A stretch of 25,093 nt of DNA from Nitrospirota bacterium. Its GTDB lineage: Bacteria > Nitrospirota > UBA9217. Of this stretch, positions 7,090-14,293 are shown in pieces. Under the pieces are notes generated by a model. That model saw only the letters and a list, made by a program, of their open reading frames with translations. It did not search any database and was not told the origin of the DNA. A program made the translations under genes and the position numbers. The stretch spans positions 1 through 25,093 of the forward strand of contig JALNZF010000037.1 in NCBI GenBank assembly GCA_023229435.1, written 5' to 3'. How positions within the stretch are numbered: position 1 is the stretch's first letter; each line of letters starts with the position of its first letter.

Positions 7090-7379
7090 AATACCTCGCC
7101 AACGTAACGACCCTGCAATACGCACCGGACAAGTGCACCGGCTGCGGCAGGTGCGTCGAGGTTTGTCCGCAGCGGGTATTTGAAATGCAGGACAAGCGCG
7201 CGGCGATCACGGACAGGGACCTGTGCATGGAATGCGGGGCCTGCGCCCTGAACTGCGAGTTCAACGCGATCACCGTCAACACCGGCGTGGGCTGCGCCGC
7301 GGCCATCATCAACAGTATGATCACCGGCGGCCCGCCATCCTGCGACTGCAGCGATACTTCCGCCGGGTGCTGCGGATAG
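7086..7379 (+). CDS. hgcB: HgcB, 2[4Fe-4S] ferredoxin partner of HgcA
   Basis: 97-aa dicluster ferredoxin thought to reduce the HgcA corrinoid and to deliver Hg(II). Cluster 1 ligands are Cys17, 20, 23 and 27 (CTGCGRCVEVCP). Cluster 2 ligands are Cys47, 50, 53 and 57 (CMECGACALNC). The extra Cys70 in VNTGVGCAAAIINSMI is characteristic of HgcB. The C-terminal tail has Cys86, Cys88 and a vicinal Cys95-Cys96 pair, which matches the thiol tail implicated in Hg(II) binding. ATG 7086 overlaps the hgcA stop; ATG 7074, four codons upstream, is possible but would lie inside hgcA. Both expected cluster motifs are intact. Confidence 0.95.
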   Translation: MKYLANVTTLQYAPDKCTGCGRCVEVCPQRVFEMQDKRAAITDRDLCMECGACALNCEFNAITVNTGVGCAAAIINSMITGGPPSCDCSDTSAGCCG

Positions 7380-7485
7380 AAAAGCCTGCAAAATCTTTTT
7401 TCAGGAGAAAAGGGGAAGGGGGAGAAAGGGTGAGAATAACAGCTCTTTGCTTTTTTCTTTCCTTTTTCCCGATCGAGAAAGTGGA

Positions 7486-8124
7486 ATGTCAGATCACGCG
7501 AAATACCTGATCCTCTCGACGCTTGTCATCGCATGGTGCTTTTTGCACAGCGCAATGATATCGATATCGGTGACGGAATATCTCAAGAGGAGCCTGGGGT
7601 CACCATTCCGTTACTATCGTTTGTTTTATAACGTTGTGGCAGCGATAACCCTCGTGCCGGTGGTGTTGTTTGCCTATTCAGTTCGAACGCAACCGGTATT
7701 CTCCTGGGATGGATATCTGCGGATAATCCAGTTTGTGATGCTGGGGACGTCTGGCCTGTTGTTTTTTCTTGGAGGGCGTCACTATGACGCGCGTCAACTC
7801 CTGGGCATCAAACAGTTACAGGAAGGGACCTCGAACAAGGCGATAACGGATTCCGGCGCACTGGACACTTCGGGTGTCCTGGGAGTGATCCGACATCCCT
7901 GGTATTCAGCAAGCATACTCCTTATCTGGGCCGGTCAACTCGACGTTTCCGCCATCCTGGTTAATACGATCCTTACCGCCTATTTGTTCATTGGAACAGT
8001 ACTCGAAGAAAAAAAACTGCTCAGGGAATTTGGAGCGGAATACCGCGACTATCAAGCCAGGGTTTCCATGTTCATTCCGTATAAATGGCTCACGTCAATA
8101 ATTAGCAAACGCGTAGCAGGCTGA
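7486..8124 (+). CDS. ICMT/PEMT-like integral membrane methyltransferase
   Basis: 212 aa with about five hydrophobic helices. The C-terminal part carries the isoprenylcysteine carboxyl-methyltransferase-like signature: GVLGVIRHPWYSASILLIWA (HPxY motif), then VLEEKKLLREFGAEYRDYQARV, which ends with the E..L...FG.EY..Y pattern that binds SAM in ICMT and phospholipid N-methyltransferases. The substrate is not predictable. ATG 7486 follows GAAAGTGGA. The gene lies 106 bp after hgcB on the same strand without a convincing terminator between them (only purine/pyrimidine-rich DNA at 7415-7475), so cotranscription with hgcAB is possible. The next gene has its own promoter. Confidence 0.78.
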   Translation: MSDHAKYLILSTLVIAWCFLHSAMISISVTEYLKRSLGSPFRYYRLFYNVVAAITLVPVVLFAYSVRTQPVFSWDGYLRIIQFVMLGTSGLLFFLGGRHYDARQLLGIKQLQEGTSNKAITDSGALDTSGVLGVIRHPWYSASILLIWAGQLDVSAILVNTILTAYLFIGTVLEEKKLLREFGAEYRDYQARVSMFIPYKWLTSIISKRVAG

Positions 8125-8146
8125 CCATGAAGATTCAACAGCGTTC

Positions 8147-8175
8147 TTGACATTACATCGATCATGCAGAATAAT
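8147..8175 (+). promoter_or_regulatory. Sigma70-type promoter for the outer-membrane barrel gene
   Basis: TTGACA at 8147-8152, a 17-bp spacer and AATAAT at 8170-8175, about 60 bp before ATG 8235. Confidence 0.6.
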
Positions 8176-8234
8176 AATCACATGTTCACTCGGTCTGAAA
8201 TAACGACGTTGCAGTAAATGACAGGGGGTATCGG

Positions 8235-9518
8235 ATGCGCACGTTTGCCTTGAAGATTCTCTCCATCGTGTGTCTTGTCTGTATGCTGGGTTCCGGCGCG
8301 GCGGCGGAAGAGAGCCAGGAAGATTATTCGATCATCGCCAACCGCCGCAAGGAACAGTTCCAAAAGAGCTATGGATACGCGCTCTTTCCTTATCCCTACA
8401 GCCTTCCCGGCATCGGCAAGGGCATCGGACTGGTCGGCGGCGCCATGAACATCGCCGACACGTATACGGACGCATACGGGATACTCTTCGCCGGCGAAGT
8501 CCAGGGAGCGTCTTTCGGCGTGGCGGACATTCATATCATCCCGAAAACACTGATCCTCGATGTGGGGTTCGGCACGGTCAGCGCCGCAACGATCCAGAGC
8601 TACAGCCAGCGCGGCATGAGCACGGACAAGCATGATTACAGCCTGATCGAGATGGGCGATATGGAGTACTACGGCGGCCGCATGACGGCCACGTTTCTGG
8701 AGCGGCGCTTTGAATTCTATGGGGCCCTGTACGAGGGCGGAGGCAAACTGAAGAGCATTAGGGACAAGGACGGCAATGTCATTATTGAGTCCCAGGACCC
8801 GCACAAGGAACGCGGCCGCACCTTCATGGTCGGCACCCGCTTTGACCTGACCGATGACTATGGGGACCCGCGCCGGGGGATACGCTTTGACGTGACCCGC
8901 TCCCAGACACCACCGCGTGATTCGGGTCCGGATTTTTACGTGATGGATTACAATACAACGGGCTACATTCCCCTCGGCCGGCGCAGTACCTGGGCGTTCA
9001 ATTTTCTCCGCTCCGACGCGGTCGTTACGCGTCAGGGAGAAACGGACCCTGACAAGCTCCGGCAGCTGCAGGGGCTGGATTGCAATGACCCTGCGCTGAC
9101 CATTGAAGAGAGGGATTTCTGCAATCAAGTGATCAACAACATGGTCGCGAACAACAGGTATGGCACCGCCACCCAATTAGGCGGTTTCAGCCGGCTGCGC
9201 TCCTTTTCCCAGAGTAGGTACAAGGGCGCACACACCCTGTTCTACGGCACCGAGATACGGTGGAACCTGACCGACGAAAAGACGCCCTTTGATATCTTCG
9301 TCATGAAGGACATCCGGACCGCCATCCAGGTCTCCCTGTTCTATGAGGCCGGCAGCACGGCCGACGCGCGGAGCGAGGTCGGCAAGATCATGCGCGAATC
9401 CTACGGACTCGGGCTCAGGGTGGTCACCGCGTCGGGGATCGTGTTCCGGGGTGATTTTGCATTCGGCAAAGAGGGCTTCGAACCGGAGGTCTTTATCGGA
9501 TACCCTTGGGAGATCTGA
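8235..9518 (+). CDS. Omp85/BamA-like outer-membrane beta-barrel protein (no POTRA)
   Basis: 427 aa with an N-terminal Sec signal peptide (MRTFALKILSIVCLVCMLGSGAAA). The mature protein consists of alternating amphipathic strands, as in bacterial surface antigen/Omp85 barrels. The lid-loop region GGFSRLRSFSQSRYKGAHTL, followed by YGTEIRWNL, corresponds to the loop 6 (V/I)RGF-type motif and the next strand of BamA/TamA, with RLRSF in place of RGF/RGY. FDIFVMKDIRTAIQVSLFYEAGS and the end FRGDFAFGKEGFEPEVFIGY are typical last strands. There is no room for POTRA domains, so it is a barrel-only member, perhaps a channel or patatin-type barrel. Cys273 and Cys285 (DCNDPALTIEERDFC) sit in a loop and may form a disulphide. 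It is monocistronic. Confidence 0.75.
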   Translation: MRTFALKILSIVCLVCMLGSGAAAEESQEDYSIIANRRKEQFQKSYGYALFPYPYSLPGIGKGIGLVGGAMNIADTYTDAYGILFAGEVQGASFGVADIHIIPKTLILDVGFGTVSAATIQSYSQRGMSTDKHDYSLIEMGDMEYYGGRMTATFLERRFEFYGALYEGGGKLKSIRDKDGNVIIESQDPHKERGRTFMVGTRFDLTDDYGDPRRGIRFDVTRSQTPPRDSGPDFYVMDYNTTGYIPLGRRSTWAFNFLRSDAVVTRQGETDPDKLRQLQGLDCNDPALTIEERDFCNQVINNMVANNRYGTATQLGGFSRLRSFSQSRYKGAHTLFYGTEIRWNLTDEKTPFDIFVMKDIRTAIQVSLFYEAGSTADARSEVGKIMRESYGLGLRVVTASGIVFRGDFAFGKEGFEPEVFIGYPWEI

Positions 9519-9575
9519 TCCAGCGCCCGGCAATCACAAAAAAGAAGCATTGTTCCGCCCTGCCCATCATATCTG

Positions 9576-9604
9576 TATACATCATGGCAGCATCCCTGTA
9601 TAAT
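9576..9604 (+). promoter_or_regulatory. Promoter of the small lysine-rich gene
   Basis: TATACA at 9576-9581, a 17-bp spacer and a perfect TATAAT at 9599-9604, about 65 bp before the TTG start at 9669. Confidence 0.5.
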
Positions 9605-9668
9605 GGGGCAGTCACTCAGATGTTTACCCGGGTTCGTTTGTAAAAAAATATCTCACAAGGAGCAACCA

Positions 9669-9821
9669 TTGGCGAAGCCGAATTTTGATTTTCAAAAGCG
9701 TCAGAAGGAAATAGCGAAGAAAAAAAAGAACGAGGAAAAGAAGCAGCGTAAGCTGGAGAAAAACACCGCGGCGTCCGCAGAGAATCCTGTCCCGGCTGCA
9801 GAAGAGGGAGAAACCAGGTAA
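9669..9821 (+). CDS. Small lysine-rich protein (unknown function)
   Basis: 50 aa read from a TTG start placed 6 bp after AAGGAG (9657-9662). An upstream ATG (9603) in frame has no ribosome site. The sequence begins LAKPNFDFQKRQKEIAKKKK and continues with alternating K/E/R, then an Ala/Glu/Pro tail. The KPNF..QKRQKE(I/L)AKKKK pattern recurs in small proteins of many Proteobacteria, so this is probably a real gene. It is highly charged, probably helical, and could bind nucleic acid, but the function is unknown. It ends 43 bp before a strong bidirectional terminator. Confidence 0.65.
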   Translation: MAKPNFDFQKRQKEIAKKKKNEEKKQRKLEKNTAASAENPVPAAEEGETR

Positions 9822-9860
9822 CTACTGAGGAGAGGCGACCTCATCCCGTTTCAATCCGAA

Positions 9861-9897
9861 AAAAACAAAGGGAGCATAAGGCCCCCTTTGTTTTTTG
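9861..9897. terminator. Bidirectional rho-independent terminator
   Basis: Stem ACAAAGGG (9865-9872) / CCCTTTGT (9884-9891) with a T-run to 9896 on plus and an A-run (9859-9865) that becomes a U-run on minus. It serves the two convergent small genes. Confidence 0.85.
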
Positions 9898-9911
9898 CCG
9901 GTTGGCCGGGA

Positions 9912-9974
9912 TTACTTCTTCTTGCTCTTCGGCTTCTTCACTTCCTTCCGGGGACCCTTCTGTGATTGCGCCAT
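9912..9974 (-). CDS. Tiny lysine-rich protein, 20 aa
   Basis: Minus-strand reading frame of 20 codons, beginning MAQSQKGPRKEVKKPKSK and ending in lysines. It is preceded by a good AGAGGTGAT ribosome site seven to ten bases before ATG 9974 and followed by the shared bidirectional terminator. The site, composition (half Lys/Arg) and terminator argue that it is translated. Similar tiny basic peptides (xKxQKxxREAKKPK) occur in other bacteria. Function unknown. Upstream, 9975-10331 is 357 bp of intergenic DNA holding the divergent leaders of this gene and the cytochrome gene; apart from a TATACT at about 10208 I see no convincing gene or promoter there. Confidence 0.55.
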   Translation of the reverse strand: MAQSQKGPRKEVKKPKSKKK

Positions 9975-10331
9975 ATTCCATCACCTCTTTCGTTCAAAAA
10001 TTGAAATGCCGTCATCCTGCAAAGTGGTTTCCTGCCGAAAACCATCAGGCGCTTGAGCCTGCCTCCCGCGGTCGTACTACGATACAATGCATAGTCTCAT
10101 TGTGATAGAACAAGGATACCAGCTTTCCGTAAAAACGCAATAGGTATGTTCAAGAGCCTGCTCAGGGAAAAATTCACAAGACCCCCCGGTCCCCCGCAAA
10201 GATGTGCTATACTTTCATCCATCCATCGTGCTGGCTGACATTCCTATTTTTGCACAACTACGTTAAACGGACGGTACACGTTCAAGCCAGCGCATAACGA
10301 TACTCTTTGAAGGGAAAGGAGGTGAAAAAGA

Positions 10332-10709
10332 ATGAAGTCATTGAAGATTGTTGCACTTATCGCGATCGTGATGCTGCTCGCTTCCGCAGTGTTCGCGATG
10401 CATCACACGCCTGAAGACCGTGGAAAGACCCTGTTCAACGACACGAAGCTCGGCGGTGGAACAGCGGAAAAATCCTGCGGCACCTGTCATCCCGACGGCA
10501 AAGGCCTTGAAGGGGTCAACAGCAAGAAAGAGTGGATGGGGACCAAGTCCCTCGAAGAAGCGGTCAACATGTGCATTACCAAGGCGCTCAAGGGCGCGGC
10601 CCTGGATGTGAAGTCCGAGCAGATGAAGGACCTCGTGTCCTACATGAAAACATTCAAGCCGAAAGACGAAAAAGCATCGAAGAAGAAGAAACCTGTAGTT
10701 GGCTGCTGA
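10332..10709 (+). CDS. Monoheme periplasmic c-type cytochrome
   Basis: 125 aa with a Sec signal peptide (cleavage near residue 22, VFA-MHH). It has one haem-binding motif CGTCH at residues 49-53, preceded by GKTLFNDTKLGG, the usual small class I cytochrome c N-helix (GKxLFxD). A Met in SEQMKDLVSYMKTF (Met99 or Met105) or Met81 could be the sixth ligand. A Lys-rich tail ends in KPVVGC, leaving a C-terminal Cys125. It probably carries electrons in the periplasm, partner unknown. The ribosome site AAAGGAGGTGA is near perfect, so expression is likely high. It is monocistronic, ending in a terminator at 10727-10757. Confidence 0.87.
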   Translation: MKSLKIVALIAIVMLLASAVFAMHHTPEDRGKTLFNDTKLGGGTAEKSCGTCHPDGKGLEGVNSKKEWMGTKSLEEAVNMCITKALKGAALDVKSEQMKDLVSYMKTFKPKDEKASKKKKPVVGC

Positions 10710-10726
10710 TCCTGTCTTATCCATAC

Positions 10727-10757
10727 GAGAGAGGGGCATTTCCCTCTCTCTTTTTTT
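10727..10757 (+). terminator. Rho-independent terminator of the cytochrome gene
   Basis: Perfect stem GAGAGAGGG (10727-10735) / CCCTCTCTC (10742-10750) with a 6-nt loop and seven Ts (10751-10757). Confidence 0.9.
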
Positions 10758-10854
10758 AAATGCAGAAAGCCCGGAACGGTCCCTTGAGGTCGCCGCGCTT
10801 TCAGATCTTCCGGGAAATCTCCCGCCGTTTTGTCCCCGATCGCTCAAGCAGCCC

Positions 10855-10883
10855 TTGCCATTTCCGAAAAAATCCTCTATTCT
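10855..10883 (+). promoter_or_regulatory. Sigma70-type promoter of sppA
   Basis: TTGCCA at 10855-10860, a 17-bp spacer and TATTCT at 10878-10883, 46 bp before ATG 10930. Confidence 0.6.
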
Positions 10884-10929
10884 CTTCTGACAGGCTGAAT
10901 CATTTCCCCTCGTGTAAAGGAGCTTATCC

Positions 10930-12711
10930 ATGTATCGAGATGACCGAAAGCAGAGCAGAAGCGGTTGTTCCGTGATCTTTTTCATTTTTCTTATTATCGT
11001 GATCGCGATCGGACTCTATTACTGGCTCTTTACCGGACGCGTACCGAAACAGGTGGTCCTGGAGGCGGACTTTGAGCAGGCGATGATCGAGTCCGCTCCG
11101 GACGATGGCCTGGCGCGCGTTATGATGACCAAAAAACTGCGCGTACGCGATGTGGTGGAGGCGCTCCAGAAGGCGTCTCAAGACGATCGGGTGAAGGGGC
11201 TGGTGGCCAGGGTGGGCCAGTCAAGGGTGAGGCTGGCGCAGGTGCAGGAAGTGCGGGACGCGATCATCGCTTTCCGCGCATCCGGCAAACCCGCGATTGC
11301 GTATGCCGAGACCTTCGGCGAGGCCGGGCCCGGGAACACTTCCTACTATCTCGCGACCGCCTTTGACGCGATCTATCTGCAGCCCTCGGGCGACGTGGGG
11401 CTTACCGGGCTCATCTACGAGCAGCCCTTTGTCCGCGGGACCCTGGACAAGCTGGGCATCATTCCGCGCATTGACGGCCGGAAGGAATACAAGAGCTACC
11501 GGTATATGTTCACCGAGAAAAAATATCTTCCGCCGCATCGCGAAGCGATCACCCGGGCGATGGAGTCCCAGTTCAGCCAGATCGTGGGAGGCATCGCTGC
11601 CGCGCGCAAGCTGACGGAAGACGAAGTCCTGTCGCTTATCAACGAAGGGCCGTACCTCGGCCGGCAGGCGGTTGACGCGAAGCTGATCGACGGGTTGGGC
11701 TACCGTGACGAGGTCTACGACAGGATCAAGAAGAAGGCGGGCGCGAAGGCCGAACTCCTGCCGCTCGCTGAATACCGGAAGCGGGCCGGCAGCCCTTGCA
11801 AAAAGGGAACGACCATCGCGCTGGTCTACGGCGTGGGCGGGATCATGCGCGGGAAGAGCGGATATGAACCCGCAACCGGCGAGATCATCATGGGGTCGGA
11901 CACGATCGCGTCCGCGATCCGGGAGGCCGTGGAGGACGAGGAGGTGAAGGCCATCCTGTTCCGCATCGACAGCCCCGGCGGGTCCTACGTGGCCTCGGAC
12001 ACCATATGGCGCGAGATTATGAGCGCAAAAAAAGCGGGCAAGCCGGTCATCGCGTCCATGGGCGGCACGGCGGCTTCGGGCGGTTATTTCATCGCCATGG
12101 CCGCTGACAAGATTGTAGCCCAGCCAGGGACGATCACCGGGTCCATCGGCGTCTTCGGCGGGAAGCTGATCACCACCGGGTTCTGGAACAAACTCGGCGT
12201 GACCTGGGACGAGGTACACACCAGCAAAAACGCGAACGCCTGGAGCCAGACCAGCGACTTTACGCCGGAGCAGCGGGCCCGGTTCAGTCAGTGGCTCGAC
12301 CGCGTGTACGACGACTTCACCACCAAGGTCTCCACAAGCAGGAAGCTCTCGATGGAAGACGTGGAAAAGATCGCAAAAGGACGGATCTGGACCGGAGAAG
12401 ATGCGAAAAAACTCGGGCTGGTGGACGAGTTGGGCGGCTTCCCCGCGGCACTGCGGCTTGTACGTATTGCCGCCAAGCTTCCGGAAAACGCGCCTGTTCG
12501 TTTGAAGGTCTTTCCTGAAAAGAAATCACTGGTCAAGATCATCTCAGACCTGAAATCATTCGGCGCTGAAGACGAGAACGAAAGCGCCCTTGCGCGCACA
12601 CTGGAAGAGGTGCAGCCTCTGCTCAAAACGATCGGTTCGCTAGGGCCTTCGTCGCGTTCCGGGGTGCTGCGCCTGCCGGACTATGGATGGAACGGGGAGA
12701 TGAAACAGTAA
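10930..12711 (+). CDS. sppA: Signal peptide peptidase SppA, 67K type
   Basis: Inner-membrane serine/lysine protease of family S49 that degrades cleaved signal peptides. A single N-terminal transmembrane helix (about residues 16-36, VIFFIFLIIVIAIGLYYWLF) anchors two tandem S49 domains, as in the long E. coli-type enzyme. The nucleophile Ser383 is in GGTAASGGYFIAMAADK and the general-base Lys188 in RKEYKSYRYMF, equivalent to the E. coli Ser409/Lys209 pair. Downstream, GSIGVFGGKLITTGFWNKLG and GRIWTGEDAKKLGLVDELGG are family hallmarks. The length of 593 aa is normal. ATG 10930 follows AAAGGAG. No partner gene is seen; it has its own promoter. Confidence 0.95.
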   Translation: MYRDDRKQSRSGCSVIFFIFLIIVIAIGLYYWLFTGRVPKQVVLEADFEQAMIESAPDDGLARVMMTKKLRVRDVVEALQKASQDDRVKGLVARVGQSRVRLAQVQEVRDAIIAFRASGKPAIAYAETFGEAGPGNTSYYLATAFDAIYLQPSGDVGLTGLIYEQPFVRGTLDKLGIIPRIDGRKEYKSYRYMFTEKKYLPPHREAITRAMESQFSQIVGGIAAARKLTEDEVLSLINEGPYLGRQAVDAKLIDGLGYRDEVYDRIKKKAGAKAELLPLAEYRKRAGSPCKKGTTIALVYGVGGIMRGKSGYEPATGEIIMGSDTIASAIREAVEDEEVKAILFRIDSPGGSYVASDTIWREIMSAKKAGKPVIASMGGTAASGGYFIAMAADKIVAQPGTITGSIGVFGGKLITTGFWNKLGVTWDEVHTSKNANAWSQTSDFTPEQRARFSQWLDRVYDDFTTKVSTSRKLSMEDVEKIAKGRIWTGEDAKKLGLVDELGGFPAALRLVRIAAKLPENAPVRLKVFPEKKSLVKIISDLKSFGAEDENESALARTLEEVQPLLKTIGSLGPSSRSGVLRLPDYGWNGEMKQ

Positions 12712-12754
12712 TGCAAGTGAAATGATGCGTTGTCTGGGGTTTTGCCTGGATGAC

Positions 12755-12868
12755 GTGGCCCTGCGGGGCAGTTTGAAGTTAACACCTTTGTAGGGCAAGG
12801 CTTCAGCCTTGCTGACATCAAAATACCGCAATCCTGAAGGATTGCCCTACAACTCAGTGAGAACAGAA
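12755..12868 (-). repeat. Dispersed ~110-bp repeat, copy B (inverted relative to copy A)
   Basis: The core GTAGGGCAAGGCTTCAGCC...GGATTGCCCTAC spans 12791-12851. The reverse complement matches copy A (13-123) in block order, including the flanking TGAGTTGTAGGG and AACTGCCCCG...GGGCCA parts. It fills the middle of the 301-bp gap 12712-13012, which otherwise holds a terminator and the chr promoter. Confidence 0.75.
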
Positions 12869-12916
12869 GCGAATCCAATCGTCGCCCATTCTGTTGATGA
12901 GACAGACCCCTATCAT

Positions 12917-12945
12917 CCCGCACCATTCGAGAGCGGGTCTTTTTT
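12917..12945 (+). terminator. Probable rho-independent terminator upstream of the chr operon
   Basis: CCCGC (12917-12921) and GCGGG (12933-12937) form a stem, with a T-rich run TCTTTTTT at 12938-12945. An alternative longer pairing is AGACCC/GGGTCT. It isolates the chr genes from upstream transcription. Confidence 0.6.
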
Positions 12946-12948
12946 ACC

Positions 12949-12994
12949 TTGACAATCTATGTAACATGTGTTACATTATAATCAGATGTTACAT
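12949..12994 (+). promoter_or_regulatory. chr-cluster promoter embedded in a TGTTACAT operator
   Basis: TTGACA at 12949-12954 with TACATT at 12972-12977 (17-bp spacer); TATAAT at 12977-12982 is another possible -10. The perfect palindrome ATGTAACATGTGTTACAT (12959-12976, 8-bp arms, TG centre) covers the spacer and the -10. A third half-site TGTTACAT lies at 12987-12994, and TGTTACAC occurs again at 13278-13285 before chrB. The arrangement implies repression by a dimeric regulator whose identity is unknown; ChrB is the nearest candidate. Confidence 0.6.
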
Positions 12995-13012
12995 ATATCG
13001 AGGAGGTGTCCC

Positions 13013-13270
13013 ATGAAAAGATTCCTGAAAAACATAGAAGACGCGCTGGCGGATTCGGCCCTCTTGGAAATGGGCGTGGCCGTCGCTCCGGTTGAGCGAT
13101 CGAAGTCGGTCCGCGAAAGTCTCGAAGAGAACCTCATTGAAGTTGCCTTTGCCGAGGCAGCAGAGTATGACCAGATTCACAAGGCGATCCTTCGGGAACG
13201 CCGGAGAGCGGAGGACCTGGTGCGACGTGACGACTGTCTGTACGGCGACAATGATGTGTGCTTTGTCTAA
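13013..13270 (+). CDS. Small acidic/charged protein heading the chr cluster
   Basis: 85 aa, no recognised domain. The first gene after the chr promoter, with an excellent AGGAGGTG ribosome site (13001-13008), so it is very likely translated. It looks all-helical: an amphipathic start MKRFLKNIEDALADSALLEM, then SLEENLIEVAFAEAAEYDQIH and a charged helix ILRERRRAEDLVRR, ending DDCLYGDNDVCFV with Cys74 and Cys83. The AFAEAxE pattern reminds me of small unknown proteins in anaerobes, but no function follows. It lies 42 bp before chrB on the same strand and is probably cotranscribed. Confidence 0.7.
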   Translation: MKRFLKNIEDALADSALLEMGVAVAPVERSKSVRESLEENLIEVAFAEAAEYDQIHKAILRERRRAEDLVRRDDCLYGDNDVCFV

Positions 13271-13312
13271 ACGAGGCTGTTACACGCCGTAAGAGAGAAG
13301 GTAACTGATGCC

Positions 13313-14293
13313 ATGCTGAAAAACAAGGCCCGGGAATGGCTCCTGATCTTTTACAGCGTCCCGTCCCACCCCGTAAGCAACCGTATGAAGATCTGGAGAA
13401 AGCTCGCAAAGGCGGGCGCGGTGCAGCTTAAGGGCGCTGTCTATATTCTTCCTGCAACGGACGAACACGAAGAGTTCCTTCAATGGCTCATTGGGGAGGT
13501 AAAATCGATGGGAGGCGACGGAGCTTTTGTCAGAAGCGCAGAGATATACTCCATCGATGAGAGCGACATTCGGCAGCTCTTCCTGAGTCAGGCGGAGAAG
13601 GAGTATCGCGGTTTTGGAAGAAAGTTCGAGACCCTTGAACGGAAAGTCCAGAGCATAAGAAAAGGCGCGAAACACGACGAGAACGCCCGTCTTGCGGACC
13701 AGGCCGGAAAGTTTGCCCGGGAACTGGATGACATTCAACGACGTGATTTTTTCTCTTCGCCCCACGGCGTGGAGATGACCAAGCGCATGCAGAAGCTCAA
13801 GACGGCGCTCAAGGGACTCGGTGGACGCGGTGCTGAACCGACGGGGTCAATTGTTCCGAAGCGCGCGGCCGATTACCAGGGCCGCACCTGGTTGACGAGA
13901 AAAAAGCCCTTTATCGACCGTATGGCCTCGGCGTGGTTCATCAGGCGTTTCGTGGACACGAAAGCAGCTTTCAAATTCATCAGCGAGAGTGATCTCGCGT
14001 CGCTCGGGGCGAACGCCGCGACCTTCGACATGTCCGGCGGTGAATTCACCCATATCGGCGATCTGTGCACATTCGAAGTGCTCGTGAAGTCCTTCGCCGT
14101 CAGGGACAAGGTGGTCCGGAAGATCGCCGAGATCGTGCACGACCTCGACGTGAAGGACGATAAATACGGCAATCCGGAAGCAACAGGCGTTGAAGAGATC
14201 ATGATGGGTATCCGCAAAACGGTAAAGAACGATAGTGACGCCCTGGAACGGGGCATGGCCGTGTTCGAGATGCTGTATCAGGCGAAAACATAA
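13313..14293 (+). CDS. chrB: Chromate resistance protein ChrB
   Basis: 326 aa with both ChrB parts. The N-terminal domain (about 6-75) has WLLIFYSVPSHP, RMKIWRKLAKAGAVQLKGAV and YILP, the ferredoxin-like fold shared with PaaX/Cas2-type domains. A helical linker follows. The C-terminal ChrB domain (about 180-322) shows RTWLTRKKPFIDRMASAWFI, FDMSGGEFTHIGDLCTFEVL and ATGVEEIMMGIRKT. In characterised systems ChrB senses chromate and controls chrA. Candidate ligands here are Cys247, His243 and the acidic residues around them. It is followed 206 bp later by chrA, with part of a CGCAAAG-type repeat in the gap. ATG 13313 follows GAGAAGG. Confidence 0.9.
   Translation: MLKNKAREWLLIFYSVPSHPVSNRMKIWRKLAKAGAVQLKGAVYILPATDEHEEFLQWLIGEVKSMGGDGAFVRSAEIYSIDESDIRQLFLSQAEKEYRGFGRKFETLERKVQSIRKGAKHDENARLADQAGKFARELDDIQRRDFFSSPHGVEMTKRMQKLKTALKGLGGRGAEPTGSIVPKRAADYQGRTWLTRKKPFIDRMASAWFIRRFVDTKAAFKFISESDLASLGANAATFDMSGGEFTHIGDLCTFEVLVKSFAVRDKVVRKIAEIVHDLDVKDDKYGNPEATGVEEIMMGIRKTVKNDSDALERGMAVFEMLYQAKT

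Noticed and set aside
7415..7475. Purine-rich then pyrimidine-rich stretch after hgcB as a terminator
   Set aside because: The two halves pair only imperfectly and there is no compact stem followed by a T-run, so I do not call a terminator there.
8178..9176. 332-codon minus-strand frame opposite the outer-membrane barrel gene
   Set aside because: Shadow of the GC-rich barrel gene, which has a signal peptide, promoter and ribosome site; the minus frame has none.
11221..12219. 332-codon minus-strand frame inside sppA
   Set aside because: Antisense shadow of a full-length SppA with intact catalytic residues.
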